Positions 1 to 7,866 are shown, counted from the stretch's first letter. The stretch is 64,000 nucleotides of DNA from Sphingobium sp. AS12 (GCF_019097845.1 NZ_JAHRGM010000001.1:1-64000); one strand, 5' to 3'. Program-made: numbers and translations. The notes: generated by a model not told the origin, from the sequence alone.

Positions 1-1
1 C

Positions 2-112
2 TTTTTCTGCAGCCTCAAAACATTCCGCCGGATCGCTACCCGGTACGAAAAAACTGACGAGAGCTACCGCGCTATGATCAATCTCGCGGCCTTGAAAATC
101 GCTATGCGCTAA
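2..112 (+). CDS. IS5-family transposase, C-terminal end (cut by window edge)
   Basis: The first bases read in frame from position 2 as the last 36 codons of a transposase, ending in TAA at 110-112. The peptide carries the hallmark C-terminal string of IS5-type DDE transposases, FRRIATRYEKT, followed by an alanine-rich helix. The rest of the element lies left of the window, so completeness cannot be judged. The inverted repeat of the element should lie just after the stop, around 113-130, but cannot be defined without the other end. It marks the left side of the accessory region. Confidence 0.8.
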   Translation, partial: FFCSLKTFRRIATRYEKTDESYRAMINLAALKIAMR

Positions 113-220
113 TGTCCACAGGCCTTAGTCGGCTCGTATTATTTTATTTATCATCATGACCGCCAGCCAATCGGCGTACAGGCAATAAATACGGGAACGC
201 TCGCAATGGAGATGGCCCGA

Positions 221-487
221 ATGATCCTTGATGATGTATTTTTGTTCCTGAAAGACACGGGCGTGGCGCGAAGCCATGCCGCCTTTTCAACCGATTTCCT
301 CGGTCATTCTCCGCGCTATTATGATTATATCCGTTGCTCAGGCGCGCGGCCCAGCCTGCGGTCTTTGGTAAAGGTGGCCCTGCGCTTGACCGATATTTCG
401 AGGGGAACCGAACTGCCGGAAAATGCCGACGACGCCGCTACCCTTGCCAAGCGCGTTATGGTCGCGGCCTTCGATCGCTGCCTCTAA
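221..487 (+). CDS. Small hypothetical protein, DUF6626-like
   Basis: An 88-residue protein of unknown function. The ATG at 221 is preferred because GGAG at 208-211 is spaced 9 bases from it; ATGs at 206 and 212 are alternatives. The N-terminal pattern LDDVFLFLKDTG, then a phage-regulator-like stretch with SPRYYDYIR and a leucine-rich helix, resembles the small DUF6626-type proteins of alphaproteobacterial mobile elements. That family name is from recollection and unverified. No signal peptide or membrane segment. It sits between an IS end and a recombinase island, which fits a mobile-element accessory gene. Confidence 0.6.
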   Translation: MILDDVFLFLKDTGVARSHAAFSTDFLGHSPRYYDYIRCSGARPSLRSLVKVALRLTDISRGTELPENADDAATLAKRVMVAAFDRCL

Positions 488-529
488 ACGTAAAACCTTT
501 GGTGCGAAAACGATACTGCCGTTCGTGGC

Positions 530-1033
530 CTATGGGCCGGGCTTTGTGCTTAACTGTTGTATCTGGTTGGTCAGGTCAGCCAAATCCTTGGCGATCTGCC
601 GCACCGCGTCGCCGGTCAGCACGATCCTGCGCTCGATAAGTTGATGGCACAGTCCGGCGTTGTTAAACTGTAACTGCGCTTCGCCACCATCAAGGATGAC
701 GACCTCCGTGGTCGCATGAGCCAGTTCGCTCCGAAGTTCAGCATAAGGCTGAAATTGATCAAGCCGCTCGATCACTTTCACGGCGTTGCCAAAGCGGTCT
801 GGGTGCTTGCGTGCCAGATCACGCACCTCTTCAATTTTATGTCCCAGCAAAACCATCGCGGGTCGTGCCTTCCCGGTTGTAGGCGGCAAGATCGAATTGG
901 CGGCTTTGGTCGCCCAACGCTCCACTTGCGCGCACCGTTCGATCAATTTGCTACGAAACACATGCGCGCGTTCCAGCCATTGCTCGCGCGTTAAGCGTTC
1001 GCTGACGTGTAGATCGCGGGGCATATCGTTCAT
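530..1033 (-). CDS. Hypothetical protein, alpha-helical
   Basis: A 167-residue soluble protein that I do not recognise. It begins with a basic helical segment containing LTREQWLERA and RSKLIERCAQVERWA, and ends in long amphipathic helices (LTGDAVRQIAKDLADLTN). The middle has a phrase, YAELRSELAHA, of the kind seen in small HEPN-like or nuclease-partner proteins, but the motif is too weak to name a family. It is transcribed leftward, alone, in the accessory island, with its 5' end facing the recombinase control region. Composition is less GC-biased than the core genes further right. Confidence 0.6.
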   Translation of the reverse strand: MNDMPRDLHVSERLTREQWLERAHVFRSKLIERCAQVERWATKAANSILPPTTGKARPAMVLLGHKIEEVRDLARKHPDRFGNAVKVIERLDQFQPYAELRSELAHATTEVVILDGGEAQLQFNNAGLCHQLIERRIVLTGDAVRQIAKDLADLTNQIQQLSTKPGP

Positions 1034-1105
1034 GGCGCGACAGATAGCAAAAACGGGTTAACTTATAATATATCAAGGAAGGCGCAGCCCTGCCTTCCCA
1101 CTTTA

Positions 1106-1205
1106 TGGGTTTACCCGCCCGAGACATACGCCCGAGACGCATTGGGCGTCTCCTTTCGGTTGACGCAGGGCTTTCAAGACACATCGTGCCGTTGGTCTAA
1201 ACCCA
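1106..1205. repeat. Repeat-rich region upstream of the recombinase (possible res/recombination site)
   Basis: Between two divergent genes lie several small repeats: a direct repeat CGCCCGAGAC at 1116-1125 and 1129-1138 (period 13); an inverted repeat GAGACGC/GCGTCTC at 1134-1140 and 1146-1152; and an 8-bp inverted repeat TGGGTTTA/TAAACCCA at 1106-1113 and 1198-1205 that brackets the others. Serine resolvases usually act on a res site of paired inverted subsites just upstream of their gene, so this is the obvious place to look. The assignment is by position and repeat layout only. Confidence 0.35.
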
Positions 1206-1224
1206 ACCGAGACAGGAGGCACGG

Positions 1225-1779
1225 ATGATTGTCGGATATGCGCGTGTAAGTTCCAGCGGCCAGAACCTTGATGTCCAGCACGAGCAACTCGCCGCCGTTG
1301 GTTGCGACAAGGTATTTTCCGAAAAGCGTAGCGGGCGCACGACCGATGGCCGCGATGCGCTGGCTGATGCGATCGACTTCGTGCGTGAGGGCGACTTTCT
1401 GGCGGTGACGCGGCTCGACCGGCTGGCGCGTTCGGTAATCGACCTTCATCAAATCGTGATCCAGCTTGCCGCGAAGGGCTGCGGCCTCCGCGTTCTCCAG
1501 CAATCCGGCATCGACACAACCACCAGCACCGGCAAGCTCACCCTGTCCATTCTGGGCGCGGTGGCGGAGTTCGAAACGGACATCCGCAAGGAACGCCAAC
1601 GCGACGGCATCGACCGGGCCAAGGCTAACGGGGTGTATCGTGGCCGCAAGCCCAGCATCGACACCGCCCGGATCGAGACACTTATGGCGGCGGGAATGAC
1701 CCCCGCCGCCATTGCCCGCGAGATGGGTATCGGGCGCGCCAGCGTCTATCGACTTATCGGCGCGACCGCATCGGCATAG
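1225..1779 (+). CDS. Serine recombinase (resolvase/invertase family)
   Basis: A 184-residue site-specific serine recombinase. The N-terminal catalytic domain opens with GYARVSSSGQNLDVQ; Ser9 aligns with the nucleophile (Ser10 of gamma-delta resolvase). The conserved RLDRLARS lies at about 63-70 and the dimer helix TGKLTLSILGAVAEFE near 110-125. A C-terminal helix-turn-helix (MTPAAIAREMGIGRASVYRL) matches the DNA-binding end of Tn3/ParA-type resolvases. Start supported by GGAGG at 1215-1219. It ends 14 bases from the stop of the convergent TGT-like gene. It may act on the repeat cluster at 1106-1205 and maintain or move the island. Confidence 0.9.
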   Translation: MIVGYARVSSSGQNLDVQHEQLAAVGCDKVFSEKRSGRTTDGRDALADAIDFVREGDFLAVTRLDRLARSVIDLHQIVIQLAAKGCGLRVLQQSGIDTTTSTGKLTLSILGAVAEFETDIRKERQRDGIDRAKANGVYRGRKPSIDTARIETLMAAGMTPAAIAREMGIGRASVYRLIGATASA

Positions 1780-1793
1780 TCCGGCCCCGCCGA

Positions 1794-3044
1794 CTATTCG
1801 CCCTCTTTGGCCCCTCCAATTTTGGCAAAGTTCGCGTGCTGCCGCCGAACATGCGCGATCGGATCGGGATGATTGAACATCGTCCGCAACGCACGATACG
1901 CCTTGATGATGTGATCCGGCGCAAGCTTGCTCGACCACGCGCTCGGCATCTCCATCACCGAGTTCGCGTCATCAATGCCGCGAAGCAGGCTCTCATGATT
2001 GTGATTGATGACGATTTCATGCCCTAGCATATCCCAGCCTGACTGCCGGGCTACGGCCGGAACGCAGAGGTCACTGACCAGCAGGTTTTCCGCGATGCGG
2101 CTGCTCGTCACCGGGAACGGCGTTTCCCAGCCGTGATGAATATGCCCGCTGGGCGGTTTCAGTACCGACATGGCGAACGATGTAGGCGAGATGTTCGGAT
2201 AGCCGAATACCAGCCCCATTGTGGCGAGCGTCGACGGTGTGCTGGTATCGAAGGTTATCAGCAAATCGTCATCCGACAGATGCTCGCGCAACGCTTTCTG
2301 TAATGCGCTCAACATCACCGCATGGGTCAACGAACTGACGCCGAGAAAATGAAGCCGGTTGCGTTCTGGCGTCAGCAGTCCGTCCGCGATCAGCCGCACC
2401 ATCATTCCGGCGATATGGATATAATCGGTGCGGCGCGAACCACCGAATGCCCAACCCTCGAACGGCTGCGCCTTGACCGCATCATACCACGCCTGGGCGT
2501 CGGCGCTCGTTTCACCCTGCAAGACGGAGAGGAAACGGATGTCCGCTGAACGATGACGCGCGAAATAGCTATTGTTGTCCAGCGTGGCCATCAGTGCCGC
2601 ATTGAAGCTATCGAAGGGCAGTTGCCCCGGCGTGATGACGCGAGTTGGCACATCAAGCGTGATCGCTTCGTCCGCATGAGCTTCAAGAAAGCCCAGCGCC
2701 CATGCGCGGGAACCATCGCCACGCCACTGCGCCGGGTTGCGGCCAAACTGAAGCCCGCCGCTATCGAACAGGATCGTGTTGCCCGGGCGCTTGGTGAAGG
2801 TGCCGAACGGCAGAGGCGCGTTCCGACCGATATAATGTCCTGACGAGTGGAGCGCGCGATCGGTGACGAAGAACGGGTTCTTCTTATCCATGAAATCCAG
2901 ATCGGCGGTCGCTGCCAGAGCAGTAGGCAAGCCACCCACTCGAAGGTCGGCGGTGGGACGATAGGGCATCTGGTGGGTCGATGGCTGACCGGCAAAAAGA
3001 TAGCGCGCGCGCCCTTTGCGGCGCGATGAAAAGTCACGGTTCAT
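1794..3044 (-). CDS. TGT-fold (DpdA-like) base-exchange enzyme without zinc site
   Basis: A 416-residue protein with the catalytic landmarks of tRNA-guanine transglycosylases in correct order. DSGGLQ (Asp94) matches the catalytic DSGG(F/Y)Q. LDVPT (Asp131) sits where TGT has its DEC. VLQGE (Gln176) and WAFGGS (about 199-203) match the QGG and GGL substrate-binding elements. LGV then ITFDTSTPS (Asp266) matches the nucleophilic Asp. VINHNHESLL matches the C-terminal HNL helix. The CxCxxC...H zinc site of queuine TGTs is absent: the only cysteine is at about 327. That is typical of divergent paralogues such as DpdA, which exchange guanine for a 7-deazaguanine in DNA. Substrate here is unknown. 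The ATG at 3044 has GAGG 8 bases upstream; an in-frame TTG lies at 3059. No preQ0-synthesis genes are nearby. Confidence 0.65.
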   Translation of the reverse strand: MNRDFSSRRKGRARYLFAGQPSTHQMPYRPTADLRVGGLPTALAATADLDFMDKKNPFFVTDRALHSSGHYIGRNAPLPFGTFTKRPGNTILFDSGGLQFGRNPAQWRGDGSRAWALGFLEAHADEAITLDVPTRVITPGQLPFDSFNAALMATLDNNSYFARHRSADIRFLSVLQGETSADAQAWYDAVKAQPFEGWAFGGSRRTDYIHIAGMMVRLIADGLLTPERNRLHFLGVSSLTHAVMLSALQKALREHLSDDDLLITFDTSTPSTLATMGLVFGYPNISPTSFAMSVLKPPSGHIHHGWETPFPVTSSRIAENLLVSDLCVPAVARQSGWDMLGHEIVINHNHESLLRGIDDANSVMEMPSAWSSKLAPDHIIKAYRALRTMFNHPDPIAHVRRQHANFAKIGGAKEGE

Positions 3045-3062
3045 AGGGGTAATCCTCAAGGG

Positions 3063-3096
3063 ATCACGCCCATGTAATTTATTACATGGGCGTGAT
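3063..3096. repeat. Perfect 34-bp palindrome between two accessory genes
   Basis: Arms ATCACGCCCATGTAAT (3063-3078) and ATTACATGGGCGTGAT (3081-3096) are perfect 16-bp reverse complements around a TT centre. The element lies in the 59-base gap between the 571-residue gene and the TGT-like gene, 18 bases upstream of the latter's start. Such a long exact palindrome could be a repressor site, an RNA hairpin acting as attenuator or processing site, or a recombination target. No T-run follows on the transcribed (minus) strand, so a simple terminator is unlikely. Confidence 0.8.
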
Positions 3097-3103
3097 AATC
3101 ACA

Positions 3104-4819
3104 TCAGGCGGCTTCTGCGACAGCAGCAGGCGCTTCCGGCTGCGGCAAGCTCTCGACCCGCTCGCGCAAGGTGCGCGATCGCGTCGGCTGGTCGCGGTTC
3201 GGCTCAAGCGTCTGGATGAACGCTCGATACGTCGCCACATCGGTCGCCGCCTCAATGAGAAGCAGTCCGTTAGGATCTGCGCGCCACGTCAATCCCCCCT
3301 GTCGTGAGAGACCGAGCAGGCCGACCATCGCCCGGCGCAGATCATAGAGCATGACCTGAACCTTCGCGCTGCCCTGTACCTCCGCGTCGAAAGGCGCGGC
3401 AGCCGCCTTGTCATTGGCAACGCTAATCCTGCCCCGCCCTATCGTGACCGCAACGGGCCGGTCCTTCTGCTTCTTGAGCAGCACCTTCATGAAAGCATCA
3501 TCGAACGCCGTCACCGTCTCCGGCGACATGATCGCGGATGCGACCGGCGAGAATGCAGGGGCCGCCCGATAGGTCCAAATCCCGCCCATGCGACGCGGCT
3601 TGATGATAAGGTTTATCGCCTTGCCGTCAGCCTTGCCCGTGAATGTTAGCGTCTTGGTCTGACCAGCGATCGTGAGCGGTGCGGCAGAACCATCCACCGG
3701 TGCCAGGCCGAACTGCGCCGCGTCGGCCTCGCCCAGTAGCCTGTCGGCAAGACGGCGGCGGGTCAAGTTGTCGATGAAGCACTCTCCCTTCATCGAATAG
3801 CCAGGATCGATGGATGGCACGACCTCAAGGATCAAGCCGTCATCGCGGCGCGCGTGGGCGATGCTAAAACGGTCGCTTTCGACCAGATACATGGCATAGG
3901 CTGGCAGCATGTCGTAGCTGTCATTCGCGACATCACCTTCCGGCACGTCATCGATGGGAATATCGCTCAATTCGTCCGGCACGAACGCTGCGCCGGTCAT
4001 GAGCAACTCCCGATAGAACCGGAGATCGGCAGGCATGGCCGCAAGCGGGCAGGGAGCGTGACCCGCTAGGCCGATAATCGTCGCCTTGTTCGCCGCTAAT
4101 GGGATGAGCCGAAGCCTGCCACCCTCGTTTCGATACGCAAACAATCCTTCTTGCCCGGACGCGATACCTGCGACCGCGTCAATTTCGAGCGTGCGGAGGT
4201 TATCGAACATATCGTCTACCTGCTCGTCCGGCGTCTTTATTACGGGTGCGTCAGGCTTTGCCGCGAGCAACTTCAAAGACTTCTCTTTGCGCTTCACCTC
4301 CAGATAGTCGCGCGCAAGTCCACTGATGTGGCCGATGCTTTCATACCAAGAAACGAAATCATCATCGCTCAGACTGTTATGTTCTCTATGCCGCCGTTCC
4401 ATCGTAGCGATAGCGCGGGCAAGCTGCGCCGCCTCGTTCCGCAACACTTCCTTGTCTGCCTCCCGCGCGGCACTGACGTTCTTGTTCAACACCAACTGCG
4501 CCGAGACGTGATATACGAGACTGGCGGCTTCATATTCAAAGCCAATGTCCTTAGCATAGTACGTCAGCGAAATTACACCATGCTTGCGGATGAAGCGGTA
4601 CTGGCTACGGGTAAGCAAGGCGCGCCCTCGGACAGCACGAACTTCGCGCGCCTCGACGCCGCGAACGCGCCCCTGAAGATGAAGCAGCTCCGCTTGGTCG
4701 GCAGCGGTTAGCGGGGTAGGGGTTTCTGGTCCTGTCGCGGCGATTATCGCGATCGCACTACAGGATGAGCCGTTACCGCTAGCTGCACGGTCGGATTTGG
4801 GACTGGATAGACGAGGCAT
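3104..4819 (-). CDS. Hypothetical island protein, 571 residues
   Basis: I do not recognise this family. ATG at 4819 is preferred over an in-frame ATG at 4993 because GGAG lies 8 bases upstream and the extra N-terminal sequence looks non-coding. The N-terminal third is helical and charged, with coiled-coil potential around NEAAQLARAIATMERRHREH. The middle has acidic loops. The last ~150 residues read as alternating beta strands and end in GLTWRADPNGLLLIEAATD, a rhythm faintly like one domain of a sliding clamp (weak inference). No membrane segment or signal peptide. It is the first gene of a leftward unit with the TGT-like gene 59 bases downstream, so the two probably act together. Confidence 0.6.
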   Translation of the reverse strand: MPRLSSPKSDRAASGNGSSCSAIAIIAATGPETPTPLTAADQAELLHLQGRVRGVEAREVRAVRGRALLTRSQYRFIRKHGVISLTYYAKDIGFEYEAASLVYHVSAQLVLNKNVSAAREADKEVLRNEAAQLARAIATMERRHREHNSLSDDDFVSWYESIGHISGLARDYLEVKRKEKSLKLLAAKPDAPVIKTPDEQVDDMFDNLRTLEIDAVAGIASGQEGLFAYRNEGGRLRLIPLAANKATIIGLAGHAPCPLAAMPADLRFYRELLMTGAAFVPDELSDIPIDDVPEGDVANDSYDMLPAYAMYLVESDRFSIAHARRDDGLILEVVPSIDPGYSMKGECFIDNLTRRRLADRLLGEADAAQFGLAPVDGSAAPLTIAGQTKTLTFTGKADGKAINLIIKPRRMGGIWTYRAAPAFSPVASAIMSPETVTAFDDAFMKVLLKKQKDRPVAVTIGRGRISVANDKAAAAPFDAEVQGSAKVQVMLYDLRRAMVGLLGLSRQGGLTWRADPNGLLLIEAATDVATYRAFIQTLEPNRDQPTRSRTLRERVESLPQPEAPAAVAEAA

Positions 4820-5220
4820 TATTACACTCCACACATCAGAAATCCGTGGAGCGACGTGCTCCACGACGAGTGTCGCAAATTGCGACTTTCGATCTTTCTG
4901 ACGGTCGGGAGCAGCTAACCGAAATTGCCATCCATCACGTCTCACCAACCTTTGGGTCGGAGGACCAGCCAACCTTTCGATTGCGGGTGACATTCAGATG
5001 GCGGGCAATTGTTACATTTTCAAGTCATCGAGCGATAGCATCGGCGAAAGATGAAATCTGTTGTAATTGAGTGACATAAGCAGATTGCGTAGGAGCAATG
5101 TAGGCTCTCCAGAATTTTATACAAATCCCGGCTGATAGCCATGAATGGAATTTCCCCTGGCCAAGTTCCGATGCTCATCGGTAAACTTCGCCCGCACAAA
5201 AATAATAAAGTAATTTGTTT
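4820..5220. promoter_or_regulatory. 401-bp non-coding stretch with palindromes upstream of the island operon
   Basis: No plausible gene. Near the start of the leftward 571-residue gene there are two clean palindromes: GTGGAGC/GCTCCAC at 4846-4852 and 4858-4864 with a 5-base loop, and GTCGCAA/TTGCGAC at 4872-4878 and 4880-4886 around a single A. Both sit 25-70 bases upstream of the ATG, where an operator would be expected. A CCAACCTTT direct repeat occurs near 4948 and 4970. The right half (about 5030-5220) is AT-rich compared with the core and marks the change from island to chromosome. Confidence 0.45.
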
Positions 5221-5850
5221 TCAAGTTTTTAGCATATCAATACCGTTATTATAATGGTGCCACGCCATGATGGCCACGGCGCCGCGATGCGGCCGCCAGG
5301 CTTCGGCGAGTTGGCGGGTCATTTTTTCGCTCGGTCGTTCGGGCAGGCCCAATATCCGGCCGACCTCGATCTGCACCGCCAGATCGCCCGCCGGCCAGAT
5401 GTCGGGCCGCCCTTCGGCAAAAAGCAGATAGATTTCAGCCGACCAGCGGCCAATCCCCTTGATCTGGATGAGCTGCGCAATCGCTTCCTCATCATCGGCG
5501 GGCAGGGCTTTGAGGTCCAGCGCGCCGCTCAGCACCATCTCCGCCAGGCTGCGGGCATAGCCCTGTTTCTGGCGCGACAGGCCGCAGGCGCGCAGCGCGT
5601 CATGGTCGCGGCGCAGCAGCGCGTCGGGCGCGCAGCCCGCGCCCAGTTCCGCCTCCAGCTTGCGCCACACCGCCGCCGCCGCCGCGACGCTGACCTGCTG
5701 GCCCACGATCGTGCGCAGCAGCGTCTCATAGCCCGGCTCCCGCAGGCGCGGCTCAGGATAGCCCACGCGGCCCAGCGCCGCGCCAAATCCCGGCTCGATT
5801 GCGGCGATGGCGTCCAGGCTGTTGCGTAATGTATCTGTGGTGGTGACCAT
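5221..5850 (-). CDS. DNA-3-methyladenine glycosylase II (AlkA-type)
   Basis: A 209-residue base-excision glycosylase that removes alkylated purines from DNA. The helix-hairpin-helix spans about residues 127-142 (IQIKGIGRWSAEIY), and the catalytic Asp is D156 in WPAGDLAVQ, the standard HhH-GPD arrangement. IVGQQVSVAAA near 48-58 is also family-typical. It is short compared with E. coli AlkA (282) because it lacks the N-terminal TBP-like domain, as in the 200-210-residue alphaproteobacterial form. It is divergent from the ferredoxin gene with 77 bases between starts and marks the beginning of the core chromosome. Confidence 0.9.
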   Translation of the reverse strand: MVTTTDTLRNSLDAIAAIEPGFGAALGRVGYPEPRLREPGYETLLRTIVGQQVSVAAAAAVWRKLEAELGAGCAPDALLRRDHDALRACGLSRQKQGYARSLAEMVLSGALDLKALPADDEEAIAQLIQIKGIGRWSAEIYLLFAEGRPDIWPAGDLAVQIEVGRILGLPERPSEKMTRQLAEAWRPHRGAVAIMAWHHYNNGIDMLKT

Positions 5851-5927
5851 AGGTTGTTTCCGTCCGCCCTTGATTTCCCGACGTCTGTCCGTCAGAGCGG
5901 CGAAGAAAATTCTAGGGGACTGGATAG

Positions 5928-6245
5928 ATGCCGAAACTGATCGTGGTCAACCGTGCGGGCGAAGAACAGGCTGTCGATGGCGACAATGGCCTGTCGGTGA
6001 TGGAAGTCATCCGCGACAACGGCTTTGACGAGCTGCTCGCCCTGTGCGGCGGCTGCTGCTCCTGCGCCACCTGCCATATCTATATCGACCCGGCCTTCGC
6101 CGATTCGCTTCCCGCGATGAGCGAGGACGAAAATGACCTGCTCGACAGCTCCGACCATCGCAACGACACCAGCCGCCTGTCCTGCCAGGTCGTGCTGAAC
6201 GACGCACTGGACGGCCTGCGCGTCACCATCGCGCCGGAAGATTGA
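5928..6245 (+). CDS. 2Fe-2S ferredoxin, adrenodoxin type
   Basis: A 105-residue electron carrier. Cluster ligands are Cys40, Cys46, Cys49 and Cys86, giving the C-x5-C-x2-C-x36-C spacing of vertebrate-type/adrenodoxin ferredoxins. Two further cysteines (43, 44) lie inside the loop. Such ferredoxins feed electrons to cytochromes P450, Rieske oxygenases or Fe-S assembly; no partner is adjacent. It is a single gene, followed by a strong inverted repeat at about 6272-6336 that could end its transcript. Confidence 0.93.
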   Translation: MPKLIVVNRAGEEQAVDGDNGLSVMEVIRDNGFDELLALCGGCCSCATCHIYIDPAFADSLPAMSEDENDLLDSSDHRNDTSRLSCQVVLNDALDGLRVTIAPED

Positions 6246-6271
6246 TGCAATTTTGATTTAGACTGCACCGG

Positions 6272-6336
6272 CCCGCACCCCCACCCGGCCTCCCACAGTA
6301 TATCCTGAATGGGAGGCCGGGTTGGGGCGCGGGCTG
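6272..6336. repeat. Long hairpin-forming intergenic repeat
   Basis: CCCACCCGGCCTCCCA and TGGGAGGCCGGGTTGGG form long near-perfect arms around a ~14-base loop, between the convergent ferredoxin and lipoprotein genes. No U-tract follows, so it resembles a REP-type palindromic repeat more than a classic terminator, though it could stop transcription from both sides. Confidence 0.6.
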
Positions 6337-6370
6337 GTGCGTCTCTGTTCAGCGAAGCTGAACCAAAGAC

Positions 6371-7090
6371 TTACCGCTGCAACCGCAGCGTGGCGGCGGG
6401 CGCCTCACTCGTCAGCGGCGTGACCCGCCAGACGATACGCTTGCCATTGGGCGCGGGCTGCGCGCCTTCCTCCTGATTCTGGCTGACAATCTCCGCGTCG
6501 GTCGTCAGCGTGAAGCTGCCGTTCAGCGCCTTGGCAGCGTCCTCGCCCGGCCCGCCCGCGCCCAGCGTCGGCCCCTGACTCTTGTCGAACCCGTTGGCAA
6601 AGCCCGGCGCTTTCACCCGTACCCGCTCCTCCCCGCGCAATTCCACCGCGACGAAGGGCAGGACGATCTGCGCGTCGATGTTGAAGGGAAACAGGAAGGC
6701 ATGGGTCAGCCGCCCGTTGATCGCATAGTCGATATCGAACTTGCGATTTCCCAAATAACGCGCTGATCTAAAACCTTTTTCTTTCGCCAAAGCATCAGCG
6801 ATCGCGCGCATTTGCACGTCGTTACCATTGTCGGCTTCGCTGTCGAACTTTTCCGCGGCAATCTGCAACAGCTGCGCCGGCGCCGCCTCGCCATCCTCGC
6901 TTGCGGGTTCAGGGAGGCCCATCGCTCCCTTGCCGCTGTCCGATGCAATGATCTCGCCCTTATAGGCAAAGCTGAAACTGCGGTCGGCCCGAATGTCGAG
7001 CGAGGACTCGAACTTGCCCGGCGTCACTAGGCAGGCGGACAGCGCCATCACCCCCGGCAGGGCCAGCACCCAACGCAACAGACATTTCAT
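6371..7090 (-). CDS. Putative lipoprotein, unknown function
   Basis: A 239-residue exported protein. The N-terminus (MKCLLRWVLALPGVMALSAC) is a type II signal peptide with lipobox LSAC, so the mature protein starts at Cys20. After it come beta-rich stretches (SLDIRADRSFSFAYKGEI) and a C-terminal domain with further strands ending RLQR. I do not recognise the family. It probably faces the periplasm anchored to the inner or outer membrane. It lies 35 bases downstream of rlmB on the same strand and may be co-transcribed with it. Confidence 0.8.
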   Translation of the reverse strand: MKCLLRWVLALPGVMALSACLVTPGKFESSLDIRADRSFSFAYKGEIIASDSGKGAMGLPEPASEDGEAAPAQLLQIAAEKFDSEADNGNDVQMRAIADALAKEKGFRSARYLGNRKFDIDYAINGRLTHAFLFPFNIDAQIVLPFVAVELRGEERVRVKAPGFANGFDKSQGPTLGAGGPGEDAAKALNGSFTLTTDAEIVSQNQEEGAQPAPNGKRIVWRVTPLTSEAPAATLRLQR

Positions 7091-7125
7091 GGCGACGTCC
7101 CCCGACTAGCCGCCCGGTCGGCTGC

Positions 7126-7866
7126 CTACCGGCTGGCGGCGGCGTACAGGGCGATGGCCGCGGCGTTGGACACGTTCAGGCTCTCCATCCGCGGGCTGAT
7201 CGGCAGTTTAGCCAAAATGTCGCAATGCGCCATGCTGTTGTGACGCAGCCCTTCGCCTTCGGCCCCCAGCACCAGCGCGACCCGCGATTCGCCGATCGCG
7301 TCGCCCAGATTGGTATCGGCCTCGCCGTCCAGCCCGATGCGCCAGTAACCCGCCTCGGCAATTTCGTCCAAAGCCCGCGACAGGTTGACCACCCGCACCC
7401 ACGGCATGATTTCCAGCGCGCCCGATGCCGCGCGCGCCAGCACGCCCGATTCGGGCGGGGCGTGCCGGTCCTGCGTGACGATGCAGAGCGCATCGAACGC
7501 CGCGGCGGACCGCAGGATCGCGCCGACATTATGCGGGTCGGTCACCTGATCCAGCACCAGGATCGGCCGCTTGTCATCGCGCCCCTCGTCCAGCACATCG
7601 CCCAGCCAGACATCGTCCAGCGGCTCGACTTCGGCGACGATGCCCTGATGCGGCGCGTCGGACGGGACCATCCGGCCCATATCGGCCACATCGGCATAGA
7701 CGATCGGCAGCACCGGCGGCAGTTCCAGCGCGCCCAGCGCTTCGCGGGTGCCCCATATCTTGCGCACGATGCGGTTGGGATTGGCCAGCGCCGCAATGAC
7801 GGCGTGGCGCCCATAGAAGCGCGGGAACGCGCCCTTGGGCTTGGCGGGACGATGACCTCTTTTCAT
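7126..7866 (-). CDS. rlmB: 23S rRNA (guanosine-2'-O-)-methyltransferase, SpoU/TrmH family
   Basis: A 246-residue SPOUT methyltransferase, best matched to RlmB, which methylates Gm2251 in the 23S rRNA P-loop using SAM. The N-terminal substrate-binding domain begins with FYGRHAVIAAL. The three SpoU motifs are present: VTDPHNVGAILRSAAAF, VALVLGAEGEGL and ISPRMESLNVSNAAAIALY, which form the trefoil knot. The ATG at 7866 gives a basic N-terminus typical of the family; another in-frame ATG lies at 7893. It is divergent from tRNA-Tyr. Confidence 0.88.
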   Translation of the reverse strand: MKRGHRPAKPKGAFPRFYGRHAVIAALANPNRIVRKIWGTREALGALELPPVLPIVYADVADMGRMVPSDAPHQGIVAEVEPLDDVWLGDVLDEGRDDKRPILVLDQVTDPHNVGAILRSAAAFDALCIVTQDRHAPPESGVLARAASGALEIMPWVRVVNLSRALDEIAEAGYWRIGLDGEADTNLGDAIGESRVALVLGAEGEGLRHNSMAHCDILAKLPISPRMESLNVSNAAAIALYAAASR

